NCBI RefSeq assembly: GCF_001280565.1
Contig: NZ_LGRO01000001.1
Coordinates: forward strand, 620,001-684,000
Direction of reading: 5' to 3'
Source: Sulfobacillus thermosulfidooxidans
GTDB lineage: Bacteria > Bacillota > Sulfobacillia > Sulfobacillales > Sulfobacillaceae
DNA: 64,000 nt
This document shows positions 41,974 through 49,753 of the stretch, piece after piece. The notes beneath the pieces are model-generated. The model did no database searches. It was not told the origin of the DNA and saw only the letters and a list, made by a program, of their open reading frames with translations. The translations under genes were made by a program, and so were the position numbers. Position 1 is the stretch's first letter; every line of letters begins with the position of its first letter.

Positions 41974-42003
41974 CCCGCCAGATGAGGTCACTTGTCTGGC
42001 GGG
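41974..42003 (+). terminator. Hairpin, weak terminator
   Basis: CCCGCCAGA / TCTGGCGGG, 9 bp, 12-base loop, followed by ATTTGATT. The T-run is poor; it may end the transcript of the gene at 41176 or be part of the repeat region. Confidence 0.5.
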
Positions 42004-42071
42004 ATTTGATTAGGAAGGATCCCACGGGGAAGCAACAATCCCCGAGATACCCAAAGAAAGGATGATCCGTG

Positions 42072-42326
42072 ATGCCTCGTGTGCTCTGGAGCGTTGATGC
42101 TCACCGATTGCCGTGGCATACATTGGCGTTGACCCGCCGGGCTATCGAAGCCGCGTGTGGCACCCCGCCATCAGGATGTGTTCTCGTGGATATGGTGATT
42201 CCGGGACATCATGATGCGGATGCCGTGCGAACGGTGAACCTCATTGGAGACGCGGACGACATTCATCACCGGCATTACGCCGATGCGGTTCAACGGTTTG
42301 TCAATCAGACACCGGATGTGTTGTAA
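42072..42326 (+). CDS. Hypothetical protein, 84 aa
   Basis: ATG 42072 after GAAAGGATGATCC (GTG 42069 is an alternative). Small protein with VLVDMVIPGHHDADAVRTVN and HHRHYADAV, rich in His and Asp. Not recognised; no membrane helix. Confidence 0.5.
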   Translation: MPRVLWSVDAHRLPWHTLALTRRAIEAACGTPPSGCVLVDMVIPGHHDADAVRTVNLIGDADDIHHRHYADAVQRFVNQTPDVL

Positions 42327-42370
42327 GTTGATGAATGGGTTGGGACTTTCGCTTACAGGGGGTGATGCCC

Positions 42371-42832
42371 ATGTTCCTGCTACAACGAATTCCGCCCCGA
42401 GCGTGGCGCATTGCGATAGGGACCGGATTGCTGGGGTGCGGGGTGATCGGGTGGTGGTGGGGACACCAGATCATGCAGGGTTCCTGGCCGTGGGGCCATT
42501 TGATGCGTTGGGGGATGGTGGGCCTGCTGAATGGCGGGGCGTGGCTGGTTTTGCCAATTCCTCGGGGAACCGCATGGGTGCGACCTTCCCGATGGACGTG
42601 GATAGGGCCTACTACGTCCACGACGGGAGTCTTGACCCTCTTAGGGACGACCTGCGGGGTGGGAGTGTGTAGTGTGCCCTTGATGATGGGCATCGGGGGC
42701 GTACCCTGGTTAAGCATCGTGGGGCTGGGCTTCTTGCATTGGACGCCCTGGATTGTGCGAGGAAGCACGCTGTTTGCGCTGGTTCTGGCGGGGTGGCATT
42801 GGCGCCGTGTGCATCGGAGCATGGTACGGTGA
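42371..42832 (+). CDS. Four-helix membrane protein, 153 aa
   Basis: Start placed at ATG 42371, six bases after GGGGTGA. Four hydrophobic segments (IAIGTGLLGCGVIGWWWG; LMRWGMVGLLNGGAWLVLP; TLLGTTCGVGVCSVPLMMG; IVRGSTLFALVLAGW). The CGVGVC pair on helix 3 could be redox-active but other quinone-reductase motifs are absent. Function unknown. Confidence 0.5.
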   Translation: MFLLQRIPPRAWRIAIGTGLLGCGVIGWWWGHQIMQGSWPWGHLMRWGMVGLLNGGAWLVLPIPRGTAWVRPSRWTWIGPTTSTTGVLTLLGTTCGVGVCSVPLMMGIGGVPWLSIVGLGFLHWTPWIVRGSTLFALVLAGWHWRRVHRSMVR

Positions 42833-42838
42833 TCCCCG

Positions 42839-43114
42839 TTAATCAGAAGCTATGGCCGTAATATCTTGTCCTGCGTAATAAATGCGGAGGGGATCCAGAT
42901 CTAGACAGTGTTCGGGATCGAAATCTCGGCTCCACGCGACCGTTCCATTGAGGACCGTTAATTCATTGAAAAATATCGCGTCATCCCGAAGCCGAGCAAA
43001 GACCCCTCCCAATTTCCGCAGAGGCCCGGCATCCCATTGCACGATCTTCCCGTCATCAAACTGAACAATTAACGTATTGTGAATCGCATAGACTTGGACA
43101 ACGGTTGGTAACAT
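42839..43114 (-). CDS. DUF2442 protein, 91 aa
   Basis: ATG 43114 follows AAGGAGGGATGGG on the minus strand. The pattern V-x-A-x4-LIVQFDDGKIVQWDAGPL, FARLRDDAIFFNEL and TVAWSRDFD fits DUF2442, a small domain often paired with DUF4160 and thought to be antitoxin-like. No partner gene is adjacent here. It is one of the few leftward genes in the element, so it has its own promoter. Confidence 0.75.
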   Translation of the reverse strand: MLPTVVQVYAIHNTLIVQFDDGKIVQWDAGPLRKLGGVFARLRDDAIFFNELTVLNGTVAWSRDFDPEHCLDLDPLRIYYAGQDITAIASD

Positions 43115-43172
43115 CCCATCCCTCCTTAGTGCAATGGTTCAATCGGAAACAAGTCCTGATTCTGTTCTGCGG

Positions 43173-43196
43173 AATGTCCGGCCACCGGACATTTTT
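43173..43196 (+). terminator. Intrinsic terminator
   Basis: AATGTCCGG / CCGGACATT, 9 bp, 3-base loop, followed by TTT. Oriented to stop rightward transcription coming from the membrane-protein gene at 42371 through the antisense of the DUF2442 gene. Confidence 0.7.
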
Positions 43197-43353
43197 CATG
43201 TCATAAAGAGTATACACCGGTCTGCCCCCCGCGCGGATGGCTCTCCTCAGCGTGGGGGGGCATGGCTTGCGGTTGCGAGAAATGGGGCGCGCCCCCACGC
43301 CTTGGCGATTCGCATGGAATATGATGTCCTCGATGAGAAGCATATGCACAACC

Positions 43354-43402
43354 CCTCTCGGTGTCCCGCGTCATTTGGGGAGGACACCGAGAGGCTTTTT
43401 TT
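43354..43402 (+). terminator. Strong terminator just upstream of the FtsK-type gene
   Basis: CCTCTCGGTGTCC / GGACACCGAGAGG, 13 bp perfect, 15-base loop, then CTTTTTTT. It ends only 25 bases before the ATG at 43427, so it either isolates the gene from upstream transcription or acts as an attenuator. Confidence 0.85.
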
Positions 43403-43426
43403 GTGGGTAGAACAAGGAGGGATTCC

Positions 43427-45436
43427 ATGATTTGGGCGTGGATTATTTTTGGAGTCATGCTCCTCGTGGCGTGGACCCTTTTGGCATCCCATCATTGGGT
43501 GCCTGCCATCCCGTGGCACGGAGCCGCGGCGTGGCAGGCGTTATGGTCTCCCTTGCACGCCCCCTCTCCATCGAAACCCGGGCAGCCAAGCCTATCCGGG
43601 ATGCCGTGGAGGGGTCAGGGGGTGTGGGCTTCCATCGAAGGCATTGGGTTAGCCACGCTGACCGGCGTGCTGGGTCTCTGGATCTTGGCAGGCACGGTGG
43701 CGTGGCTCTATCACACCCCACGTCCGGTACGGTCTTGGCAGACGTGGGGCGATTGGATGGTTTGGCGATGGCCTGTCATGACGTGGGCTCTGCTCCAGCA
43801 TCATCCCGCCGGCATCACCGATGTCCTTCGGCGGTATCAACAAACGTGGCGGGGCCGCACGGGGGATGGGCCATCGGGAGATTCCCTTTACCGGGCGGCG
43901 GCCCGGGTGCTCGATGCCGGGTTTGCCCAAAGCCTCGGAGATGCCATCTGGATGACCGGGCCCGATGGGGCCCCTCTCCGGCGCATGACGGTGATTACGG
44001 ATGCTCAGGGGATTCACCCATCATGGCCTCAAGGATTCGACGCTTCCACCATGCAGGCCTGGGTGCAGTGGGCGACGCAATGGGCGGAAATCGCGCTCCA
44101 CCACGCAGGCATTCCCGGAGACTGGGTGGTCAATGCGGAAGGAGTCGTGCATCCTCGGATTCTTGGGGGAGACGGGCGGGGCCTCTCGAACACCATGGCA
44201 TCGAGAGTCCCGCCTGCGCCTTCCGATGATGGGGATGTGCCCGAGGATGCGCGGTGGGGAGCCGAAGGCTTGCCGTGGCGCGTATTGCGTCCGATTGCAC
44301 GACGCACGCTCCCCGTCTTGGCAGGGCCTTTACCCTCTCGTCGGGCCGAGGAAGTGGTACAGGTACTGGCCCAATTGGGCATTCCCGATACCGTGGCGGT
44401 TGGGGGGCAACGGGGGCTGGCCCTGGATGTCGTGGAAGTGCGTCCTACCCCCACCTTAGCCGCCCGGGTCTTAAGTCCGGCGGTGGCCTCGGATTTGGCC
44501 GGACAATTGGGGCATGGACACGTCCCGTTACGCACCCATTATGTCACGGGGAAACCCGGGGTCATCGCCATTGAACGCCCCCGCCCGGATCGACGGTTCG
44601 TGGATGTGGTGACGGCGTGTGCTCGCACCCCTCGGAAGGTGCGAGACCACTTGATCGAGATGGCATTGCCCGTGTGTATCGGGGTGACGCCCGATGGCCA
44701 GGTGGTGTGGAGTGATGCGGCCACATGGCCGCATTTACTGGTGGGGGGCATGACGGGGGGCGGCAAAACTACCGCCCTCGTTGCCTGGTTAGCCAGTCTC
44801 ATGCTGACCGTGCCTCCTCGCGATTTACGCCTGACGTTGGTGGACCCCAAGGCGGGATCGCAGTTTCCGTGGGCCGACACGGTGCCCCATGTCGATGCGA
44901 CGTTGACCACTCCCGACCAAGTGGTGGGGCTGGTGGGCGATTGGGCTGAAGAACAAGAACGCCGGTACGTGCAATTTCGGGACTGGGGTGTGAGTGATTT
45001 AGCCGAAGCCCGGCGACAGGGACATCGCACCTTGCCGTATCGATTGCTCGTGGTGGATGAGTACAAAGATCTTAAAGACCAATTGGACAAAGACACGCTC
45101 AAAGACTTGGAACGCAATATTGGCCGGTTGGGGCAAAAGGCACGGGGAGCGGGGTTGTTTCTGTGGATTGCGACCCAACACCCCTTGGCCGAAACGATTT
45201 CGTCGACGCTCAAGGCCAACTTGCCCGCGCGATGTGCCTTGTCTGTGGCCAGCACGTCCGCGTCGCAAGTCATTTTGGATGAACCCGGGGCCGAAAACTT
45301 GCTGGGCAAAGGGGATGCCATCTTTCGCGCGGGAGACGGGCGGGATGTGGTTCGGGTGCAGACCCCGATGGCCCCCGAAGCCTTGTGGGAGATTCTCGCC
45401 ACCGCCTGGATGCCGGACGCCAACGATCTCTCGTGA
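43427..45436 (+). CDS. FtsK/SpoIIIE-type DNA translocase (conjugative coupling protein), 669 aa
   Basis: ATG 43427 follows ACAAGGAGGG. Two N-terminal membrane helices (about 4-22 and 65-88), a middle domain of 320 residues, then the motor: Walker A LLVGGMTGGGKTTALVAWL near 437, TLVDPKAGSQF, Walker B LLVVDEYKDL near 540, and IATQHPLAETISSTLKANLP. The gamma domain and KOPS-reading tail of chromosomal FtsK are absent. Such short FtsK-like pumps (TcpA, TraB) are the coupling or transfer proteins of Gram-positive conjugative elements. Confidence 0.85.
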   Translation: MIWAWIIFGVMLLVAWTLLASHHWVPAIPWHGAAAWQALWSPLHAPSPSKPGQPSLSGMPWRGQGVWASIEGIGLATLTGVLGLWILAGTVAWLYHTPRPVRSWQTWGDWMVWRWPVMTWALLQHHPAGITDVLRRYQQTWRGRTGDGPSGDSLYRAAARVLDAGFAQSLGDAIWMTGPDGAPLRRMTVITDAQGIHPSWPQGFDASTMQAWVQWATQWAEIALHHAGIPGDWVVNAEGVVHPRILGGDGRGLSNTMASRVPPAPSDDGDVPEDARWGAEGLPWRVLRPIARRTLPVLAGPLPSRRAEEVVQVLAQLGIPDTVAVGGQRGLALDVVEVRPTPTLAARVLSPAVASDLAGQLGHGHVPLRTHYVTGKPGVIAIERPRPDRRFVDVVTACARTPRKVRDHLIEMALPVCIGVTPDGQVVWSDAATWPHLLVGGMTGGGKTTALVAWLASLMLTVPPRDLRLTLVDPKAGSQFPWADTVPHVDATLTTPDQVVGLVGDWAEEQERRYVQFRDWGVSDLAEARRQGHRTLPYRLLVVDEYKDLKDQLDKDTLKDLERNIGRLGQKARGAGLFLWIATQHPLAETISSTLKANLPARCALSVASTSASQVILDEPGAENLLGKGDAIFRAGDGRDVVRVQTPMAPEALWEILATAWMPDANDLS

Positions 45437-45494
45437 AGCATTCCACTCGCCACGTTCTGCGTGGCCAATCCCTGATCACAGGAGGAATAGGTTT

Positions 45495-45647
45495 ATGCGT
45501 CAAGCCATGCACATTGTCTGGACGAATGCCCCCGACACGCAACGGATTCAATGGGCGCGGGAACGAGTGGCTGCCGCGTGGCACGATCATCTGCGGCAGA
45601 CTCCGGCTCCGGCTGCCCCGTCATCGTCCCGCCAGGTGTCCTCATGA
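45495..45647 (+). CDS. Small basic protein overlapping the recombinase gene, 50 aa
   Basis: ATG 45495 follows CAGGAGGAATAGG. Helical, with RIQWARERVAAAWHDHLRQ and a Pro/Ser tail. Its stop overlaps the recombinase start by four bases, so the two are made together. It could be a recombination directionality factor, by position only. Confidence 0.5.
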   Translation: MRQAMHIVWTNAPDTQRIQWARERVAAAWHDHLRQTPAPAAPSSSRQVSS

Positions 45648-47179
45648 TTGCCATTTATGCTCGGGTTAGCACCGAAGAACAAGCTCAACATGGGGCGAGT
45701 TTGGCTGCGCAAGTGGCGGCGTGTCGCCACCATCTGGGGTCGGTCACGGAACCGGTGCAGGAATTCGTGGACGGGGGGGAAAGCGGAGCCGACCTGGACC
45801 GTCCCCAATTGATGGCCCTCCGAGCTGCCGTGGCCGCCGGGCAGGTGTCCCGGATTGTGATTCTTGATCCAGATCGCTTGTCCCGCAAACTGGTGCATCA
45901 ATTAGTGCTGACCGAAGAATTTGAACGGGCGGGCGTGACCCTCGAATTTGTGAACTTTGCCTGGCAGGATACCCCGGAAGGACGCTTGTTTTATTCGTTG
46001 CGGGGGGCCATTGCTGAGTTTGAACGCGAAAAAATTCGCGAACGGGCCCGCCGGGGTTGGATTGCCAAAGCGGAGCAAGGGCACCTGGTGGCGGGCATGC
46101 AACGGTATGGCTATCAGTATGATAAAGAGACCAAGACGCTTACTCCAGACCCGGTTACGGCCCCGGTCGTGCAAGAAATTTATCGACTGGCCGTTGAAGA
46201 GCATCGGAGCACGGGGCAGATTGCCCAGATTTTAGCCGACCGACACATTCCGCCCCCTCGCGGACGCGTGTGGTGGCGCGATACCGTAAGCAAAATTTTG
46301 CGCAATCCGGCGTATATGGGGGTTGCGTATGTCCATCGGTATGATGCTCCGCACTCCCGCCAGGATACGGGATCGGACGAGTGGATTGCGCTGGATGTGC
46401 CCCCCTTAGTCGATCAGGCGACCTGGTTGGAAGCCCGGGCAGTGCGACAACGCTACCAAAAATTTTGGAAAGGGCGACAAACGTTTCCTATGCTCTTGCG
46501 CCGGCTCGCCGTGTGTGGGTTGTGCGGCCACGCGCTCAGTACCAATATGCGAACCTATCGGCATAGTACGTATCCCTACTATTTTTGCCCTCATCGCTAT
46601 CCCCGGAAATTTGGGGAGGCCGTGGAACCAGCCTGCACGCTCCCGTGGGTCTCGGGGCGTGATTTGGACGAGGCCGTGTGGTCAGCGGTCGCCCAAATCT
46701 TGGGAGACCCCACCCAATGGCCCTCGCACCTGACCTCTGCACGCCCCGATCCTGCGATTCCCTCGCCCGACCAGATTGCCCGAGAACGACGGCGCATTGC
46801 TCGGGCACGCCGACAAATTTTGCACTTTGTCCGCCAAGGCTTGATTGAGGCGGCGGACGCCGAACAGGAACTTCACGCGCTCAAACAGGAAGAAGCTCAC
46901 TGGACGGGGTTGGCGGATGCTCCCGCGCCTCCAGATCCCACGGAAACCTGGGCGGCGATGGCGGCCCGATTACGGGACACCTGGGGCACCGATTGGCAGG
47001 CCGTGCCCTTTGATGTGCGACGCGATGTGGTGGTGGAACTCCTCGATCATGTGACCGTCACCCCATCGCCAGATGCGGGATGGACCGTGGCGATCACGTT
47101 CCGGGCCGGGGGGACCACCGTGTCCGCTCCGGGGGATTCCCAAAAGGGTTCCCATGGCTCGCCTATCGGGGATACATAG
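45644..47179 (+). CDS. Large serine recombinase (integrase), 511 aa
   Basis: ATG 45644 overlaps the previous stop. N-terminal resolvase domain IYARVSTEEQAQHGASL with catalytic Ser9, DRLSRKLVHQL and EFEREKIRERARRGW; then a recombinase domain (YGYQYDKETKTLTPD, IPPPRGRVWWRDTVSKILRNPAYMG in parts), a zinc-ribbon with AVCGLCGHAL and YYFCPHRYP, and a C-terminal coiled-coil (RERRRIARARRQILHFVRQ). This is the full design of phage/ICE integrases such as TndX. It marks the right end of the element. Confidence 0.92.
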   Translation: MIAIYARVSTEEQAQHGASLAAQVAACRHHLGSVTEPVQEFVDGGESGADLDRPQLMALRAAVAAGQVSRIVILDPDRLSRKLVHQLVLTEEFERAGVTLEFVNFAWQDTPEGRLFYSLRGAIAEFEREKIRERARRGWIAKAEQGHLVAGMQRYGYQYDKETKTLTPDPVTAPVVQEIYRLAVEEHRSTGQIAQILADRHIPPPRGRVWWRDTVSKILRNPAYMGVAYVHRYDAPHSRQDTGSDEWIALDVPPLVDQATWLEARAVRQRYQKFWKGRQTFPMLLRRLAVCGLCGHALSTNMRTYRHSTYPYYFCPHRYPRKFGEAVEPACTLPWVSGRDLDEAVWSAVAQILGDPTQWPSHLTSARPDPAIPSPDQIARERRRIARARRQILHFVRQGLIEAADAEQELHALKQEEAHWTGLADAPAPPDPTETWAAMAARLRDTWGTDWQAVPFDVRRDVVVELLDHVTVTPSPDAGWTVAITFRAGGTTVSAPGDSQKGSHGSPIGDT

Positions 47180-47226
47180 GGGTATCAACGATTGCGGGAT
47201 TTACTGAACACACTCGGACAGAGGGA

Positions 47227-47346
47227 TCATAGATATGGAATCACTCGGTATATATCTTCCCCAAGATCTCTCTCGGTGGTGATTACCAACTGGCCTAGAA
47301 CGAACCATCCGTTCCATGCAAAATTGGCATGCGGCAGTAATTTCAC
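47227..47346 (-). pseudogene. DUF5615 (PIN-like toxin) remnant
   Basis: GTG 47346 overlaps the DUF433 stop (GTGA). The first codons KLLPHANFAWNG match the DUF5615 start (KLL-x-DAN-x-SW), then the frame jumps to a late-domain sequence VITTERDLGEDIYRVIPYL and stops after 39 residues. About 60 residues of the middle are missing and the first catalytic Asp is His. It is probably inactive. It sits 50 bases from the recombinase gene, so element insertion or a deletion at its edge may have destroyed it. Confidence 0.5.
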
Positions 47347-47681
47347 ACATCATCCCCTCGCAAGACATTCGCTGCCACTTGCAACACATCACGAATATCA
47401 TTTTGCGTTACATAAGGAAAATCTTGTTGGATGTTGGCCAGCGTTTCGCCAGCAGCCAGACGTGCCAGAATGATCCACGCGGGTAATCGGGTGTTCAAAA
47501 GCACGGGAGTCCCACCAAGAACAGCAGGATCTTGGGCGATGTGGGGAGCCAATAACGTCACTTGTCGCCGTTTCTCGCGCAGGGCGCCTTCGATGCGATG
47601 AGACAAGGCATCCGCTATGACCTGATGACCTTGTTGGATGGCGTGATCACGGGCCACGTGTAGATCGGCACAGGCGAGCAT
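47343..47681 (-). CDS. DUF433 antitoxin-like protein, 112 aa
   Basis: C-terminal domain with IAQDPAVLGGTPVLLNTRLP, AWIILARLAAGETLANIQQDF and TQNDIRDVLQVAANVL is the DUF433 helix-turn-helix-like antitoxin domain. The first 50 residues are an extra helical part. ATG 47681 lacks a good ribosome site; a CTG at 47717 after AAGGTGAGG, extending by 12 residues, is a plausible true start. It is partnered by the broken DUF5615 gene downstream. Confidence 0.7.
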   Translation of the reverse strand: MLACADLHVARDHAIQQGHQVIADALSHRIEGALREKRRQVTLLAPHIAQDPAVLGGTPVLLNTRLPAWIILARLAAGETLANIQQDFPYVTQNDIRDVLQVAANVLRGDDV

Positions 47682-47815
47682 GGCATCGCGATAGGTTGTG
47701 GTTTTTCCTGCTAACAGCGTTCCTCACCTTTCATTCCGTTATCCCAACGCTAACTCGGATAAACCCCAAGCTGAGCCGCAACATAATGTGTGCGGCCCAA
47801 CATAAACATTCTTGT

Positions 47816-49072
47816 TCATGGGTTTTGGGTTAATTCTTGGCGCAAAAACTCGCTCAACTGATCTTGATGTAGCGTCAGTTGTTCACTTTCCCCAAGACGC
47901 TTTACCGCGATTTGTCCTTGTTCCCATTCTCTGCCACCGACAATTACAACCACCGTGCTGCGACGGTTCGCATCCCGTAATTGGGCTTTGAGACTGCGGC
48001 GCAACAAATCTGGTTCCGCACTCAGTCCTTGCCGCCGGAGGTTTTCCGCCAAAACAAATGCGGCCTCCTCAAATCCCGGAAGATGCGCCACATAGACAGA
48101 GCGCTTGGCTGGCAGCGGAAACTGCTCTTCCACCGCAGATAATATGCGTTCAATTCCCATACCAAATCCCACAGCCGGGGTCACTTCGGGGCCATCTAGG
48201 GTGGTGGCTAACCCATCATACCGTCCGCCGCCAAATAAAGCGGTTTGGTTGCCTAAAGAGGGATGACCAATTTCGAAAACGGTCCGGGTATAATAGTCTA
48301 ATCCCCGAACTAAGAAGGGATCGCGAATGACCTGACGCCCCGCTTCGGTTAACAACCGGGTCAACTGCTGATAATGCGTACGGCAGTCTTCACACCAATA
48401 ATCTTGAATATCCGGGGCTTCTTGCCTAATCGCTACATCAATTTTGCAATCGAGAAGGCGCAAAGGATTCGTGTGAATGCGTGTTTGACAATCTTCACAG
48501 AGTTCTGTTTGCCGTCCTTGATAATACGCAATCAAACGCTGCCGGTAAGCAGGGCGGCACTGGGAACAACCAATCGAATTGAGCCGGATGAGAGGATTTT
48601 TTAAGCCGACTTGCTCGACGACGTCACAGGCCAACAAAATGACTTCGGCATCGGCTTCCGGTTGGCTCGAACCATAAAGTTCTGCCCCGAACTGCGTGTG
48701 CTGCCGGTAACGCAGCGCCTGGGGCCGTTCCCGCCGAAACATCGGGCCGTAATAGCACATCCTGACCGGCTGGGGTTGATTAAACATGCCGTGTTCGACG
48801 TAAGCTCTGGCAATCGCCGCCGTTCCCTCCGGGCGCAACGTGAGATCGATACCCCCGGCATCGGTAAACGAATACCGTTCGTGCTGGACAATGTCGGTGG
48901 ATTCTCCCACGCGCAGAAAAACCGGGGTTTGTTCAAATATCGGGGTTTCAATGAGGTCATAACCAAATTTAGCCGCCGTATCAATGGCAATACGCCGGAT
49001 CTGTTCCATCCGGTAGGATGTGGGCGGCAGAATGTCTTGGGTGCCACGGGGTCTTTGAAATTCAGAACGCAT
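47816..49072 (-). CDS. hisS: Histidyl-tRNA synthetase, 418 aa
   Basis: Attaches histidine to its tRNA in the cytoplasm. Class II motifs: FQRPRGTQDILPP at 5-17, motif 2 MFRRERPQALRYRQHTQFG near 111-129, the histidine-A sequences LVRGLDYYTRTVFEIG near 258 and LFGGGRYDGL near 280, and motif 3 GFGMGIERIL near 304; then the anticodon-binding domain from about 325. Length is normal. ATG 49072 lies after AAGGAG. No T-box leader could be recognised upstream. First chromosomal-backbone gene right of the element. Confidence 0.95.
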   Translation of the reverse strand: MRSEFQRPRGTQDILPPTSYRMEQIRRIAIDTAAKFGYDLIETPIFEQTPVFLRVGESTDIVQHERYSFTDAGGIDLTLRPEGTAAIARAYVEHGMFNQPQPVRMCYYGPMFRRERPQALRYRQHTQFGAELYGSSQPEADAEVILLACDVVEQVGLKNPLIRLNSIGCSQCRPAYRQRLIAYYQGRQTELCEDCQTRIHTNPLRLLDCKIDVAIRQEAPDIQDYWCEDCRTHYQQLTRLLTEAGRQVIRDPFLVRGLDYYTRTVFEIGHPSLGNQTALFGGGRYDGLATTLDGPEVTPAVGFGMGIERILSAVEEQFPLPAKRSVYVAHLPGFEEAAFVLAENLRRQGLSAEPDLLRRSLKAQLRDANRRSTVVVIVGGREWEQGQIAVKRLGESEQLTLHQDQLSEFLRQELTQNP

Positions 49073-49753
49073 TGAGTTCTTAACTCCTTTTTGATTTACT
49101 ACGAGATTTTGTCACACTATCAAGCCAAATGGTTCCCGGACCCCAGTGCAGGAACGACACCTCCATCTTAAACACAAAACTGACTCCCTGCCTGACTGAG
49201 GGGGTTGCACTCCGGCAACCCCAGCTAGTGCCTTCCGTTCCACACGGTTTTGATAAACAGGAATTGCATGACTCATAATACCACGACAAACGTAAATGGC
49301 CAGTTCAAACATCGTGCCATCTCATTAAAACAGACGGGGGAATCCGATCCTCAACGTTGCTTCTCAGTAGCCATCCAGTCTCCCACACGCCACCCACGCC
49401 AAATCTCAGGCGGCAGATCCACTGCGCCGAATATCTTGGACGGCATCAAAGACCCGTTGCCACACCGGTCACAAGGGAGCGGTGGAGTGCATGGAGACCC
49501 CCATTGCGATGAAAGCCTGGGTCAAACGAGATGCGGACGAGACGCTGATCGGCTGATCGTTGCCCCCACGCCCCCTTGCCCCGGCAGACATAAAACAATT
49601 CGTCCCGTAACAGGCCATCAATCCACCCCAAGACGGATCATGTCGAATGATTTGTCCTCAACCGCAAGCGTGCTAGCAGGAATTACGCATCGTGGTGACG
49701 AAAAAATCATTTGACAGTGCAATGGACTTTTCGTGGGGTAGGAGCTATGTCAC
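49073..49753. other. Intergenic region without a supported gene
   Basis: Contains the hisS leader: a GGGGTTGC-CGGAGT-GCAACCCC hairpin lies about 130-150 bases before the start, on the minus strand (near 49200-49222). Open frames on both strands (49250-49714; 49080-49312) lack ribosome sites and recognisable content. Probably decayed DNA left of the HEPN-like gene. Confidence 0.4.

Larger units (their letters stand above)
41728..42071. other. GC-rich intergenic region with repeats (candidate oriT or control region)
   Basis: This 340-base gene-free stretch holds several short palindromes (CCAGGGGTTGCCCTTGG), a tandem repeat at 41889-41919 and a hairpin at 41974-42003. It lies within the transfer region, upstream of the FtsK-type gene. 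Its structure is what one expects of a transfer origin or multi-protein binding site, but no known nick site was recognised. Confidence 0.4.

Noticed and set aside
49081-49330. T-box leader for hisS
   Set aside because: No GGTGGNACCGCG core or typical terminator could be found on the minus strand, unlike the clear case before proC.
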